A DNA stretch of 64,000 bases from assembly GCA_012934845.2 (NCBI GenBank), contig WNNJ02001228.1, forward strand, positions 46,667 to 110,666, given 5' to 3'. A program made the translations under genes and the position numbers. Of the stretch, positions 31,961 to 42,699 are shown piece by piece. Source of the stretch: Pomphorhynchus laevis (lineage: Eukaryota > Acanthocephala > Palaeacanthocephala > Echinorhynchida > Pomphorhynchidae). The notes below the pieces were generated by a model that worked only from the letters and a program-made list of their open reading frames with translations, was not told the origin of the DNA and made no database searches. Numbering within the stretch: the stretch's first letter is position 1; every line of letters starts with the position of its first letter.

Positions 31961-32049
31961 AAAATCGTCATCAACATTTCAATAGTAACAATGACTGAAT
32001 AGGTATATAACTTAACATATATGTATATTTACATTTAAATACAGAGTTA

Positions 32050-33180
32050 ATTAATATTTTTTATGTTTCTAAATCTAAATTTGTATCAAGTGTACTAAAT
32101 CGTAAGTATTTATATGCTGAGAATTTGTTCCTTTTGTGTGTCCTGAAATTTCTTTTGTGGAATTAACACTGAGATAGCGTTTTATACCAGTATTAATTTC
32201 GATTATCCAACAATATCTTTTGAAGTGTGCTTTAATTACTTTAAGTATTTTATTCATATAGACATAAAGAATTATATATTTCATTACCTCCCATATGACA
32301 GTAATTACCTTCAATGGGAACATATTTATTTGTCTGAATATATATGCCTATCCTTTCAAAAAATTTTGATTTATTAAAATATTTATAGCTTCAATCAATT
32401 CAATTTAATCCATGTATTTTTATTTGTTTGAAGGTTAAATTTTTGTTAGATAGATGTTAATTTGGATACTATTACCTCCCATTGGAAAACATTTTATTTG
32501 TCTAAATATAGATTTCCCTACTTTTAAATAATTTTGATTTATCAAAATATTTAAGGATTCCAATAAGTCGATTTTATCCATATATTTATATTTACTTGAT
32601 GGTTTAATTTTTGTTAGATATGCGTTATAGTTATTATAACATATATATGTATATCTTTTTCCGAATATAAGATTAATCAATTTTACTAACGCTTCTTTAA
32701 TATCTACTAAATCTAGATTTGTATAAAGCGTACTAAAATCGTATGTATTTATATTTTGAAAATTTATTCCTTTTGTCTGTTCTAAAAATTCTTTTGTAGA
32801 ATTAATACTGAAATAGTGTTTTATATCAGTATTAATTTCGATTACCTTGCAATATTTTTTAAAGTGTGCTTTAATTACTTTAAGTATTTTATTCATATAG
32901 ACATAAAGTGGTTTTAATGTACATTTAAACGCACTACATATGAACCTAGGTTTTATTGGATTTTTATGTAATTTTGGATTCTAATATAATATAGGTTTAG
33001 TTTTATTATCTAATTCAACCCTTATACCCTTCTTATCAATTATGGAACAATGACTTGTAATAATTGTTTATTAATACTGAAATAGTGTATTATACCAGTA
33101 TTAATTTCGATTACCGCAGGAATGTGTTTTAGTACTTTAAGTATTTTATTAATATGAACCGAGAGAGGTTTTAAAGGCAC
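32050..33180 (-). mobile_element. Penelope-like element fragments (AT-rich family)
   Basis: The minus frame 32435-32896 carries KYCKVIEINTDIKHYFSIN, YDFSTLYTNLDLVD, a YICYNNYNAYLTKIKPS stretch and a PMGGNS motif, i.e. fingers and palm of PLE reverse transcriptase. Partial repeats of the same region lie at 32075-32323 and 33060-33180. Broken pieces, no complete element. Confidence 0.7.
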
Positions 33181-33249
33181 TTCGTATAATTATATTTATA
33201 ATACAATGTGCTTATAATGTAATTATATTATAAATAATTATTGGTGCTG

Positions 33250-34015
33250 GATAATAGAAAAGAGGAAATTATTTTTGAAAGTTTATTAGCTTTTGTTAGC
33301 ATCTTCAGAAAATTAATGTAAATTCAAATGAATTCGTATGTATTAATATGCAAGAATGGTTATGCAAAAAATATGTTTCTTGTAAATTTAAATATGTCAT
33401 CTTTAAGATATAAATTAATAATCGTTTTAATTGATGTTAATTTAATGTTTTTCTGGATATATACCTTCTTTATCATTAATATTGGTTTAATTAAGAATAA
33501 GGCTATCTGGATAAATTTGTTCGCTTATTGAATCAAAATTGATAGTCGTTAAATACACATATATTATCGATATATTAAAACATATATTTCATTACCTCCC
33601 ATATGACAGTAATTACCTTCCATGTAACACCTTTTATTTGTCTTAATATAGATGTCCATACTTTAAAAAAAATTTGATTTATTAAAATATTTATAGCTCC
33701 AATCAATTCAATTTTATCCATATATTTATATTTACTTGATGATTTAATTTTTGTTAGATGGGCGTTATAATTATTATAGCATATATATGTATATCCTTTT
33801 CAGATAACGCTTATTTAATATCTGCTAAATCTAGATGTGTATAAAGCGTACTAAAATCGTTATATGCTGAAAATTTATTCCGTTTTTGTGTGTTCTAAAA
33901 ATTCTTTTGTAGAATTTGTTAGCTTTTGTTAGCATCTTCAGAAAATTAATGTAATTTTCTGAAGATGCAAACCGAAGTTAGCGAAATATCAAAAATAATT
34001 TCCCTCTTTTCTTTG
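33250..34015. mobile_element. Small hairpin element split by a PLE fragment
   Basis: 33250-33321 and 33919-34015 together form one hairpin of about 130 bp: the ends AAGAGGAAATTATTTTT / AAAATAATTTCCCTCTTTT are inverted, and GCATCTTCAGAAAATTA meets its complement around 33935-33970. A 36-bp direct duplication (33286-33321 and 33919-33954) flanks the PLE piece between them. Confidence 0.75.
33325..33915 (-). mobile_element. Penelope-like element fragment inserted in the hairpin element
   Basis: Minus-strand pieces match PLE reverse transcriptase (region of YTHLDLAD near 33840) and the C-terminal region (33330-33440, cf. 22660-22740). Internally shortened and broken; flanked by 36-bp direct repeats. 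Confidence 0.7.
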
Positions 34016-35845
34016 ATCTAGCTCTAATAATTATTTATCAATAATGGATCAGTATCTAATTTATTTATATTATATTTTATAATATTAATATTTTAATACA
34101 TTTTGATTTTGATACATTAATTTCTATTTTGATTATGAAATACGATAATCTATAATATCTTATATATTAGAATAAAATATATAATTGCATATTTTTGAAT
34201 GCCAATATTTTAAAAATTTAAAATATTTTTTTTAAGTTAAAATTTCGGAATTACTTTATCTGCCTCATTCTGCTTTTTGAAAAATTTATTCTGATTAGGA
34301 GAGCAATGCTAAAATTCCAGAAAACATAACTGAGAAATTCATTATCAGAGCTGAAAAGGTAAATATTAATATTCATTTTCAAATGAATTGAGATAATTTT
34401 TATTGGGTTATAATATTTTGTATAAGATTTGTGCCTTATCCAAATAAGTGCTCAGTATAATCATTTCAGATAGCTTTAAATATTTCATAACTTTAAAGGC
34501 GCATGTTCGTTTATACTATTATCATTTATTTTTATTAATTAAATATTAATTAATAATATTAATTAATAATTATTAATTAATAATAAATAATTATGCTTTA
34601 TTTTTATACTAAAATAAATGATAATGTAATCATTTGAGTTAATGTACACCAGGATTATCATAATACAAAATAAATTTGCAAAGCTGTTTATAGCATACGT
34701 TGCTTTTATTATTAAATTATTATTTTAAAAATAAAAGTCAATAAAATTATAAATAATAAATAATTATATAAGATTTTATCAATTTATAGTTAAATAATGA
34801 TAAAATTTATTATTGAAATTTAAAATAAAAATCAATTTTTCTGAATTGAATAATAAATAATAGACGATGTATTAGAATAAGGATTAGAAGTAATCAGAAG
34901 GAACTGCTATGTAATCAGGTTTCGGCCACTATTTCTCGACCAAACTATTCCTCGACTGTCGTAATAAGGTATTTAATTATAAGGTATACTAATTTTATGA
35001 TTAGATGTTTAAATTTACTTTCTTATGATGAATGCTAAAACATTCGATAAATTATTAATTTTAATTTTATTATAATTACTTTTAATTTTTAAATTAATTG
35101 ATAATTAAATTAATTTTAATTAATTATGTAGATATAATAATTTGTTATTTTTATAATTAAAAACACATAATAGTTCTTAAAATACGTATTCCTAATACTA
35201 TTTTTGAGTTTACAGATCTTGTATTTCAAAAATAATTTATTAAAAATATATCAGTAATATATCAAAAATGTCTTATATTTAGTTTATATGATAAATCTGA
35301 TTAGAATTCACACGAGGATAATTCATGAAGCCGACCAAATGATGATACTCGCTCGTGTATGCAATTATTCATTCTATAAATCTGATAGTTATCAGGGAAA
35401 TTTTGTAAAGTTGTCTAAATAAATAGCTTTTTCATTACTTGATTTCTTTTAGTTGAAATCTAAAAAAAATAAAATCTAAAGTTAAAATCTTTAAAATTTT
35501 TTATAGAAAAAGTATTTATTTATTTTTATTTTTATAAAAATTTCTTTAAGAGTCTCAAACTTAATTTCTTTTAAAAATTGCTTGAATGCTCTTAATTATT
35601 TATTTACATATGCATTTTCATTAATAAAAATGTATTTTCACAAAATATCAAAACGAAACACATTACACTCAACATAATAAGGGATCGATGTCTAGACACT
35701 TGGGTTAACTCGATGATAAAATATCTCGTAAGAATCAGCGATAATCTTTGAATGATTATATCAGAAACCAGCTGAATTCGGTCATATTTCACATAAATAC
35801 AATTTTGCAGAAAAAATATCCTTATTTTCTTATAACGAATTAATC
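34016..35845. other. AT-rich interval with a PLE-end repeat
   Basis: Mostly AT-rich. 34838-34960 matches the PLE 3'-terminal repeat (GAATTG...AATAAATAATAGACGATG, AATCAGAAGGAACTGC). A weak candidate exon lies at 34297-34362. The minus frame 35604-35792 is unrecognised. Confidence 0.5.
34297..34362 (+). other. Possible short exon, weakly PDI-like
   Basis: Twenty codons lie between a TTCTGATTAG acceptor and a GTAAAT donor and read ESNAKIPENITEKFIIRAEK. The pattern recalls the PDI b' domain stretch (PES...ERITEF..R). The match is short, and the position downstream of the PDI 3' fragments is odd. Recorded as a candidate only. Confidence 0.25.
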
Positions 35846-36135
35846 TTATCAGATAACTGAGTCTACGTATTTTATACTAAAAATATTAAATAATATTAAA
35901 ATATTAATATATTAATATAAAAAATACATAATTAAATAATAAATGATAGTAAATAAAGAATTATTAATAAAAATTTTATACAATTTATTTTTATAAAATA
36001 AAATTTAAAATTGAAATTTAAAATAAATTCAATTTTTATGAATTGACTAATAAATAATAATTACGATGTATCAGAAGTAGAGGTCATTAGGAAGAACTGC
36101 TATGCTATCAGGTTTTGTCCACTATTCCTCAACAT
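35846..36135 (-). repeat. PLE-terminal repeat, solo
   Basis: Starts with ATAACTGAGTCTACGTATTT, as at 29905, and ends with GAACTGCTATGCTATCAGG, as at 22300. No coding region attached, so it looks like a solo terminal repeat. Confidence 0.65.
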
Positions 36136-36213
36136 AGGTTTTATTAATCAACAATAAATGTCATAATTTTACATAAATGTCATAATTTCAATAAATGTCA
36201 TAAATGTTGTTCA

Positions 36214-36600
36214 TTAATCAGGTCAGCTAACTGGGTCCGCGTATTTTATATATTTTTCCTCTTCACTTTTTTGCGTTTTTCCCTTATAGGAATGGAGTCA
36301 GCTGCTTTTGGAAATTGTCTCCATTTGGTTCTATCAATGGCATCTTTGGCTTACTGTAGAGACAGTTGATGACCATGGCAGTGATTATTTAGATAGTATT
36401 TTATATTAAGAATAAATAATTACAAATTAAGAATAAATAATTATAAACAATAAATAATTATTTATGATTTAAATAATATTTATTTACATAAAGTTAAAAT
36501 GTAAAATAAAAATCAATTTTTATGAATTGACTAATAAATTATATACGATCTGTTACATAGAGAAATGGGAGAAACTGCTCCCATTTCTGAAATGGGACCA
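36214..36600 (-). repeat. PLE-terminal repeat with a small LINE piece inside
   Basis: 36214-36255 and 36490-36560 match the two ends of the 35846-36135 repeat. Between them, 36262-36365 read on the minus strand gives DRTKWRQFPKAADSIP, typical of the tail of RTE-type LINE polyproteins. Thus a truncated LINE scrap sits in a PLE-terminal repeat. Confidence 0.5.
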
Positions 36601-36660
36601 TCCTCATATTTCAAAAGAGGATGAAACCTGTTATCCGGTTCCATCCTCTTTTCTGAAATA
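36560..36660. repeat. Two adjacent hairpins
   Basis: AGAAATGGGAG pairs with CTCCCATTTCT, and AAGAGGATGAAACC pairs with GGTTCCATCCTCTT. Function unknown. Confidence 0.7.
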
Positions 36661-37019
36661 TTAATTACTGTTCAGCGTACTATTTGAAAATTAATCCCTT
36701 TAGTGTGCTCTTAAGTATTAATAACGATTTTATTTTGTCTATTTTTTTAATCTCCACAACCTCTAAGTTTGAGTTTAATTGGATCGTTAGAATATAGTTG
36801 ATGCTTTCGTGTATAATGCTTTCGTGTAGTAAGAATCTCCTATTTAATTATAAGATTAAATATAATGTTCCTTTCTTCATAAATATTTCCGATTATTAAT
36901 TAAGTTATAATTTATTATATCTCGTTCTACTTATGGAATCTAGTTATGTATTAATCTAGTCAAATATTATGTTGAATATTGAATATGATGTACTTCACTT
37001 ACGTATTTATTTATTCTAA

Positions 37020-37610
37020 TTTTTTTATTTATCCAAAATCTTTATTTTAAATATTTTTATTTACTTATGTATATCTTTTATATTATAATTTTTTAAAGTA
37101 TTTTGTACTTATATTTATGTATTATTTATGAACTTTTATTTAAATATTATTTATTTAGTTTCATTATGTCTTTATATTTATATTTTTACTTATATTTATA
37201 TCTTTTATGTATTTTTATTTGTTTATTTTATTTGAGTATTCTTTATTTATTTTTTATGCATTTTTATTTGTATATTTTGTTTGTAAATTATTTATTTTTA
37301 CATATTTTTATTTATATACTTTATTTATGTAATGTTATTTATTTCTATTTGTGTATTTTATTTATGTATTAATTACTTATTTTTATCAGGTATTATAATT
37401 TTATTTATGTATTTTATTTGTGTTTTATTTGCGTGTTTTATTTGTGTATTATTTTTTATATTTTTATTTATGTATTTTATTTATTATTTATTTTATTTTT
37501 TATAATGTATTTATGTATTTTATTTATTATTTATTTTATTTTTTATAATGTATTTCTATTTATGCAACAATTTTATAGAAATTTTTTTATATTTATACGT
37601 AACTATTATT
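37020..37610 (+). repeat. T-rich low-complexity tract
   Basis: Built from TTTATTTA/TTTGTATTTTA variants, including a near-perfect 43-bp duplication around 37470-37550. Open frames of 89 and 69 codons here are artefacts of the composition. Confidence 0.85.
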
Positions 37611-38690
37611 TTAATAGATTAGTTTAATGATATCGTTTAATTATTGTGTTAATTAAATTGCCGATAATATTCATATAACACATGAATTACATCAATAAAA
37701 TCTATACGTGATTGTAATCGTAATAGATTAGCAATAAATCCTTTATTATGCTCAAAAAATACCAGTATATACAAGTATATTACCAGTATTCGACTATAAG
37801 TATATTTAAGTGACCTCAATATTTTATTTATATAAAATAGAGGTGATATCTGTTTTTATATGTGCTACATATAAACTTATATTATTGAAATTTTGTTTAA
37901 AAATACTTGATTTCTACTTATTAAATGTTAGAATTTTAAAGCATAATCAATCAAGACATTAATTTATTTAATCTTTATTATTTAATTATTTTGATTTTCT
38001 TAATTAAATTAATATAAAGGTTGGTACAACTTATATTTAAAAATTTTTACATTAAAAATTATTTCAATTATTACTATTTTCATTATTCTAAATAATTAGA
38101 CAGAACAATCATAGAAACGAACAAGCGAATGCAGTATCGTCGTTGTATATTCTACTCCTTAACGAGAATTTATGAATTTATTCACAAAAGTGATGTCCGA
38201 AAGTATCTGCTGGATATATTCGTTTAAATATATTTTTATTCGTTATTTGCTGTTACGTTTTCATACGAAGATTTTCATAAAGTCAATGAATATTTGAAAT
38301 TATGTATGTGTAAGATAGACGTGTGGTGATGATTTTCAACGTAAAGAATTACGTTTTGATTAGTTTTGAGGTGGATGGAATGACAATTGAAATAAGTTAA
38401 AATATAAATTATAATCTTCTTAGCAACAAGACAGTCACCAATTTTTGTAGTGGTGATAACATTTCAATTCTTAAGTTCATAACGTATCCCGTTGTTGCTT
38501 CAGTGAGAATAAGTTTATGTAGTTGTTAAGTAGAATTGCAAAACGATAGCGTTGCATAACCACTTAAAATGATTCATTTTTGGCGAAATACCGAAAATAT
38601 GAATGAGGGTAAAGGTTTATTTAGCTAATATAATATATAAGATTTCACTAAATATATAGACAAAATAAGTAAAGCGACGTTGGAAAAGCA
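37611..38690. promoter_or_regulatory. NAGK: Upstream region and leader of the kinase gene
   Basis: AT-rich DNA with no competing gene. The kinase promoter presumably lies here, but no TATA or initiator can be singled out in this composition. A nine-codon upstream frame is at 38599-38628. Confidence 0.3.
38599..38628 (+). promoter_or_regulatory. Short upstream reading frame before the kinase
   Basis: ATG followed by eight sense codons and TAA, about 60 bp before the kinase ATG, in the presumed 5' leader. It could damp translation if transcribed, but the transcript start is unknown. Confidence 0.3.
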
Positions 38691-39947
38691 ATGAAGAGCA
38701 AGACTAGTGATAGTGCTTATGATAAAACGGCAAAAGCCTCCGGAAGCGATACTGAAGAGGTAGCCACAAGTGCTCAAGACTCAACTACTGGAATTGTCAG
38801 CAAAAGAATTACGAAGCCTACTGTAGAAAAAACAATAAGTAAAGAAAAGTATTTTGGTGGAATTGAAGGAGGTGCTACAAAAACTAATATGGTTATTATT
38901 GACTGTAAACGAAATGTAATAGCTGAAGGAGAAGTTGGCCCATCAAATCCTTGGCTGGTTGGCTTCGACGAAAGTGCAAAATTACTACTTCAGTTAATCG
39001 ATGATACAAAATCAAGAGCAATTAGCGACAATCCAATTGTACTGGAAGCTGTTGGTATGTCGCTAAGTGGTGCCGGTCAGGCCCAATCACGTACACAATT
39101 AAGTGAGGCTCTGAAAAAGAAAGGAGCAAATTTAGACCAGACGTTTATAGAGGAAGACATATTAGCACCTGTATTCGCATTGAGTAATAAGGGTGGTGTT
39201 AACATGATATGCGGCACTGGCAGCAATTGCGTTGTTTACAATGATGATAGTACGTCGAAACGGGTAGGTGGATGGGGTCATCTACTAGGGGACGAAGCTG
39301 GTGCTTATTTTATTGCTCAAAGAGCAATTAAAATGTTGTTTGATCATTTTGATAATTATCACCCGCTGAAGTTTAATGTTGAAAAAGTAAAAACTGCATT
39401 GTTTAAATATATGAAAATAACAACAATGGATGCGATGCTTGAACACTTTTACAAAAACTTCTCTAAAGATTTCATTGCCGGATTTTCGAAAGAACTGTCT
39501 AAGCTAGCAAACGAAGGAGACGAGTTTGCTAAAGATGTTTTCTATCAAGCAGGCGAAGAAATTGGCCGTCATATATTAGCGATCCAACCTTCAATCAAGG
39601 TTTCAACACTCGAAAAGTCACGAATACTTACAGTAATATGCACAGGTAGTGTTTTTAACAGTTGGAAACATTTGAAACCAGGTTTCCAAGCAATATTAAA
39701 TAATTCAATTAAATTAAAGAAATCTGCTCGGTACCGATTCACGAAGATGATATCCAAAGATCTTTTGAAATATAGTGATAACCTTGTGTTAAATGAAAAC
39801 GTCAAGGAAATAAATTTGTTGAAGCTTAAAATTCCTGCCGCGATTGGGGCTGCAGTTTGGGCTGCAAGTAAAATGAAGGTCCCTATTGCAGATCCGAAAC
39901 GATCAGAAATAAGTGAATCCGTTGATAAATTGTACTTTGAAAGTTAA
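38691..39947 (+). CDS. NAGK: N-acetyl-D-glucosamine kinase, intronless
   Basis: Cytosolic sugar kinase of the ASKHA fold that phosphorylates N-acetylglucosamine at O6 for amino-sugar salvage (family knowledge). The 418-codon frame is uninterrupted. Visible motifs: the GGIEGGATKT phosphate loop (about 56-65), SLSGAGQ (124-130), a likely catalytic Asp at 156 in the IEED stretch, GTGSN (175-179), GGWGHLLGDEAGAY (193-206), AGEEIGRH (287-294) and IPAAIGAA near the C terminus. The vertebrate enzyme is about 344 residues; the excess is mostly a 53-residue Ser/Thr/Lys-rich N-terminal extension with no predicted fold. The next Met is residue 67, inside the kinase fold, so the first ATG is favoured. 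A nine-codon upstream reading frame lies at 38599-38628. Absence of introns could be ancestral or mean an old retrocopy; no poly(A) tract or flanking duplication is obvious. Confidence 0.93.
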   Translation: MKSKTSDSAYDKTAKASGSDTEEVATSAQDSTTGIVSKRITKPTVEKTISKEKYFGGIEGGATKTNMVIIDCKRNVIAEGEVGPSNPWLVGFDESAKLLLQLIDDTKSRAISDNPIVLEAVGMSLSGAGQAQSRTQLSEALKKKGANLDQTFIEEDILAPVFALSNKGGVNMICGTGSNCVVYNDDSTSKRVGGWGHLLGDEAGAYFIAQRAIKMLFDHFDNYHPLKFNVEKVKTALFKYMKITTMDAMLEHFYKNFSKDFIAGFSKELSKLANEGDEFAKDVFYQAGEEIGRHILAIQPSIKVSTLEKSRILTVICTGSVFNSWKHLKPGFQAILNNSIKLKKSARYRFTKMISKDLLKYSDNLVLNENVKEINLLKLKIPAAIGAAVWAASKMKVPIADPKRSEISESVDKLYFES

Positions 39948-40429
39948 AGTGTGTTTTGAACCTATCTTTATTTTTCCGGTCGTTTACGACTACTGTTTAT
40001 TTTAGTATAATCTGAAAATACTGATTGCAGTTAAATATGTCATGGTAATTTTTAAATTTGAACAATTCCGAAACCAAAGGATAGCATCTATACCATTTTG
40101 CAGTTACACATTTTACACAAATACGAATATTGACATCCCTTATTATTTTTTAACAACCTATGTGAAGCTTATTTCAATATAAAAACTGCCATACTGATTT
40201 ACCATATTTTAGAAAGCAATTGAAAATAATTTATATAATGACATCAAATTATTGTAAATTTGATAAAATATTATTAATATAATAACTATGAAATTGAAAT
40301 AAGTATTTAATATACAACTAAACTTCAAAAAAGCGAAATTTTACGAATCATAAAAATAAATTATTAAAGTACAACAACTAATAACTATCTAGTAAAAAGC
40401 AACATAGAAAAATAGAGTATAGGGAAGGA
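39948..40429. other. Kinase 3' flank
   Basis: Presumed 3' UTR and flank of the kinase. AATAAA-type hexamers occur (for example near 40355), but none can be assigned with certainty. Confidence 0.35.
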
Positions 40430-42560
40430 ATCTTTGTCTTTATCACGACTTCATCTTCTGTCTGCTGCATCTTCAAAAGGCGTACGGTATCAGGTCCATT
40501 GGGATCTGAGCCTCCCGACCGCACTAGTAAGCCGCCTTACGACTGAACCATTCAAGGTATATCATCCCCCTAAGAGTCCAGTCGAGGTGGACTATAGTTG
40601 GTAATCTCGAGAAAGGAGTTTGAGAAACCTAAGTCTTTGCTCCGGGGGGACGTCGTCTAGAGAAGAAGACTAATCCCTAGATAGCCGTAGTACCCCAAAA
40701 ACGTATTTGGGTTTTCACATTAAATGACATATGTTGGGCCTGTTTCAGGGCCCACCTAGATCTTTTCAGGATACGTTTAAGTCTATCCAGGTCAGGCTTC
40801 GTCGACCAGTTCACCTAATGGTAAATCCCATATATTTTACACGACTTGTGAAGGTAGTGTGTGGTTGAGACTGCAAAAAAAAGGAAAGGGCAGAGAGTTT
40901 TTCTTTGTGGTTGAGGCGCCATGAAAGACGACCACCTGCGATTTTTCGGAGGTTAGCATAAGATTGGATGGGGATAACTGATCTTTAATCTAAAAAATAA
41001 ACGGCTGAAGACCGAGACTACATCTTTGCACCTGCGTCCAGAAAACAGGGTTGTGGTATCACCACGAGATGTTGATCATGTTTAAATGTTTTGAAAAATA
41101 CAATGGAGGCAGCAAGATATAATGCAGGAGAAAGTGGGAGCCTTGAGACACACCTGTAATTGGGTAGAACTGATGTGCCTGAGGGTCGTTTTATTGAAGA
41201 ACCGCTTGGTATGCAGCAATATATCCACCCTGCTAACAATTCTCGCAGGCAACGGAGTGACATTAGAGAAGAGATAACAAAGTGAATGGAATTGCGGTCA
41301 AATGCAGCAGATTAGTCAAGAAAAACAGCCACCGTAAGCCGATGACTATTATCCTGACAAAACCGGGACACTTTACCAATTGCTGAATGAACCCAGCGCC
41401 TTTTGACAAACCCATAAAAACTCGGAGGGATTAAATAACGCCGACCTGAATGGTCGCAGATTCTATCTGCAAGCGCTTTTTCGTAGATGGAGATGAGGAA
41501 ATTTTAAATCGAAATGGGCTCCAGGTCTTTGGGACATAAACTGATTTTTTCTTTGGTAAAAATATACGTCGGTTACAGTTCCGGGTATATCTGATAATGA
41601 GGCTAAAAGCATTGTGACGGCAACTTATCTTCTTTGATCGACTGTCAAAAGCAGACAAACTCGAGAAGAGAGTGGAGCGACGGGTTTGGAGGTTCCCGGG
41701 AATGGATCCTAGGAGTTAAGGATATCCGTAACAGATAAGTCCATGCTCCTGAAGTCATCACAGGTCGGGATTGGCTGGGGGACGGCGTGGTTCCGTAATT
41801 ATGTAGGGCTAGTGACTTCTCCAAAACTCTATCAAGGCCTACATGTACCAATCCAACCCGATGCCCTTTCCCGCCAGCAAACAATATTATCCTTCTTGAA
41901 TATTTACTAGAATGAAGCTTGAGAGGGATCAATACGAGCAATACTCGTCATGCCGCTACTCAATTGGAGCCTATATCTAGAACTCCAGTATTCATGCGGG
42001 AGAATCTGCCTGAAGAAAGCAAAGAGATTGGGAAGATGTAGTATTTTCACTAGGACCTTGAATTGTGTTGGAGTGTGATCGTAAATGCGACCTTTAAAGG
42101 TAGTAGAAAAGATCCGGTAGCTTGCGAAGAATGGTAGGAATTAAATTTGGTTAAACTCTCATTCATTATTCTGAGGAAGAGTTGGATAGCTGCCTGAAAG
42201 GCCACTCTAATAGGATCAAAGTGGAACCTCCTTCTAAGCAACGTATCCTCCTCCAGCCGCCAGTGTATTAGGTCATGAGAAGTGGTCAGCTGCTTGCGCG
42301 ACTGCTAAGTGCAGATTGGTTTTAACAACCACGTCTTATGAAGCAGAATGTCGAGGAGTGAATTTGTTGTGGAGTAATGAAAGGTGGGGTTAGGTGATTT
42401 ATGTATAAAATAGTCGTTCCTGGCTCTGCGGATTGCTGCATTAATCTAGCGACGAGTTATGTCGTTAAAGTCACCGAGTAAAATTTCATAGCCGCTACCT
42501 ATAGTACGGTCCAGGAAGTTCTTCTTCCTATCTGTTTTAATTTAAGAATGGATCAACAAC
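40430..42560 (-). mobile_element. Decayed LINE with endonuclease and RT remnants
   Basis: Minus-strand pieces read YEILLGDFND (endonuclease motif, near 42490), LLDILL...SHDLIHW (near 42270-42330, the SDH-type motif), RVAFQAAIQLFLR (42050-42241), then AVFLD..AAFDR (near 41300) and PNYRCVSRLPLSPALYLAA (41018-41263) of the RT palm. Multiple stops and shifts separate them. Clearly more GC-rich than neighbours. It looks like a Jockey/R1/RTE-type LINE; the exact clade is uncertain. Confidence 0.65.
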
Positions 42561-42699
42561 TTGACAACCACAATTTAATTATTGCTCGCACGGTAAGTTT
42601 CTGTGACATAAGTTTTCTCAATTAAAGCTATAATTAAGATTGCGAGTTATATATAATATGAAGAGTTGTACCGCGGGCCTTGATCGCTAAGCGATTCGG

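Noticed and set aside
37103-37627. Plus-strand open frames of 89 and 69 codons rich in Tyr, Phe, Leu and Ile
   Set aside because: They lie entirely in TTTATTTA-type low-complexity DNA; the composition alone explains the lack of stops.
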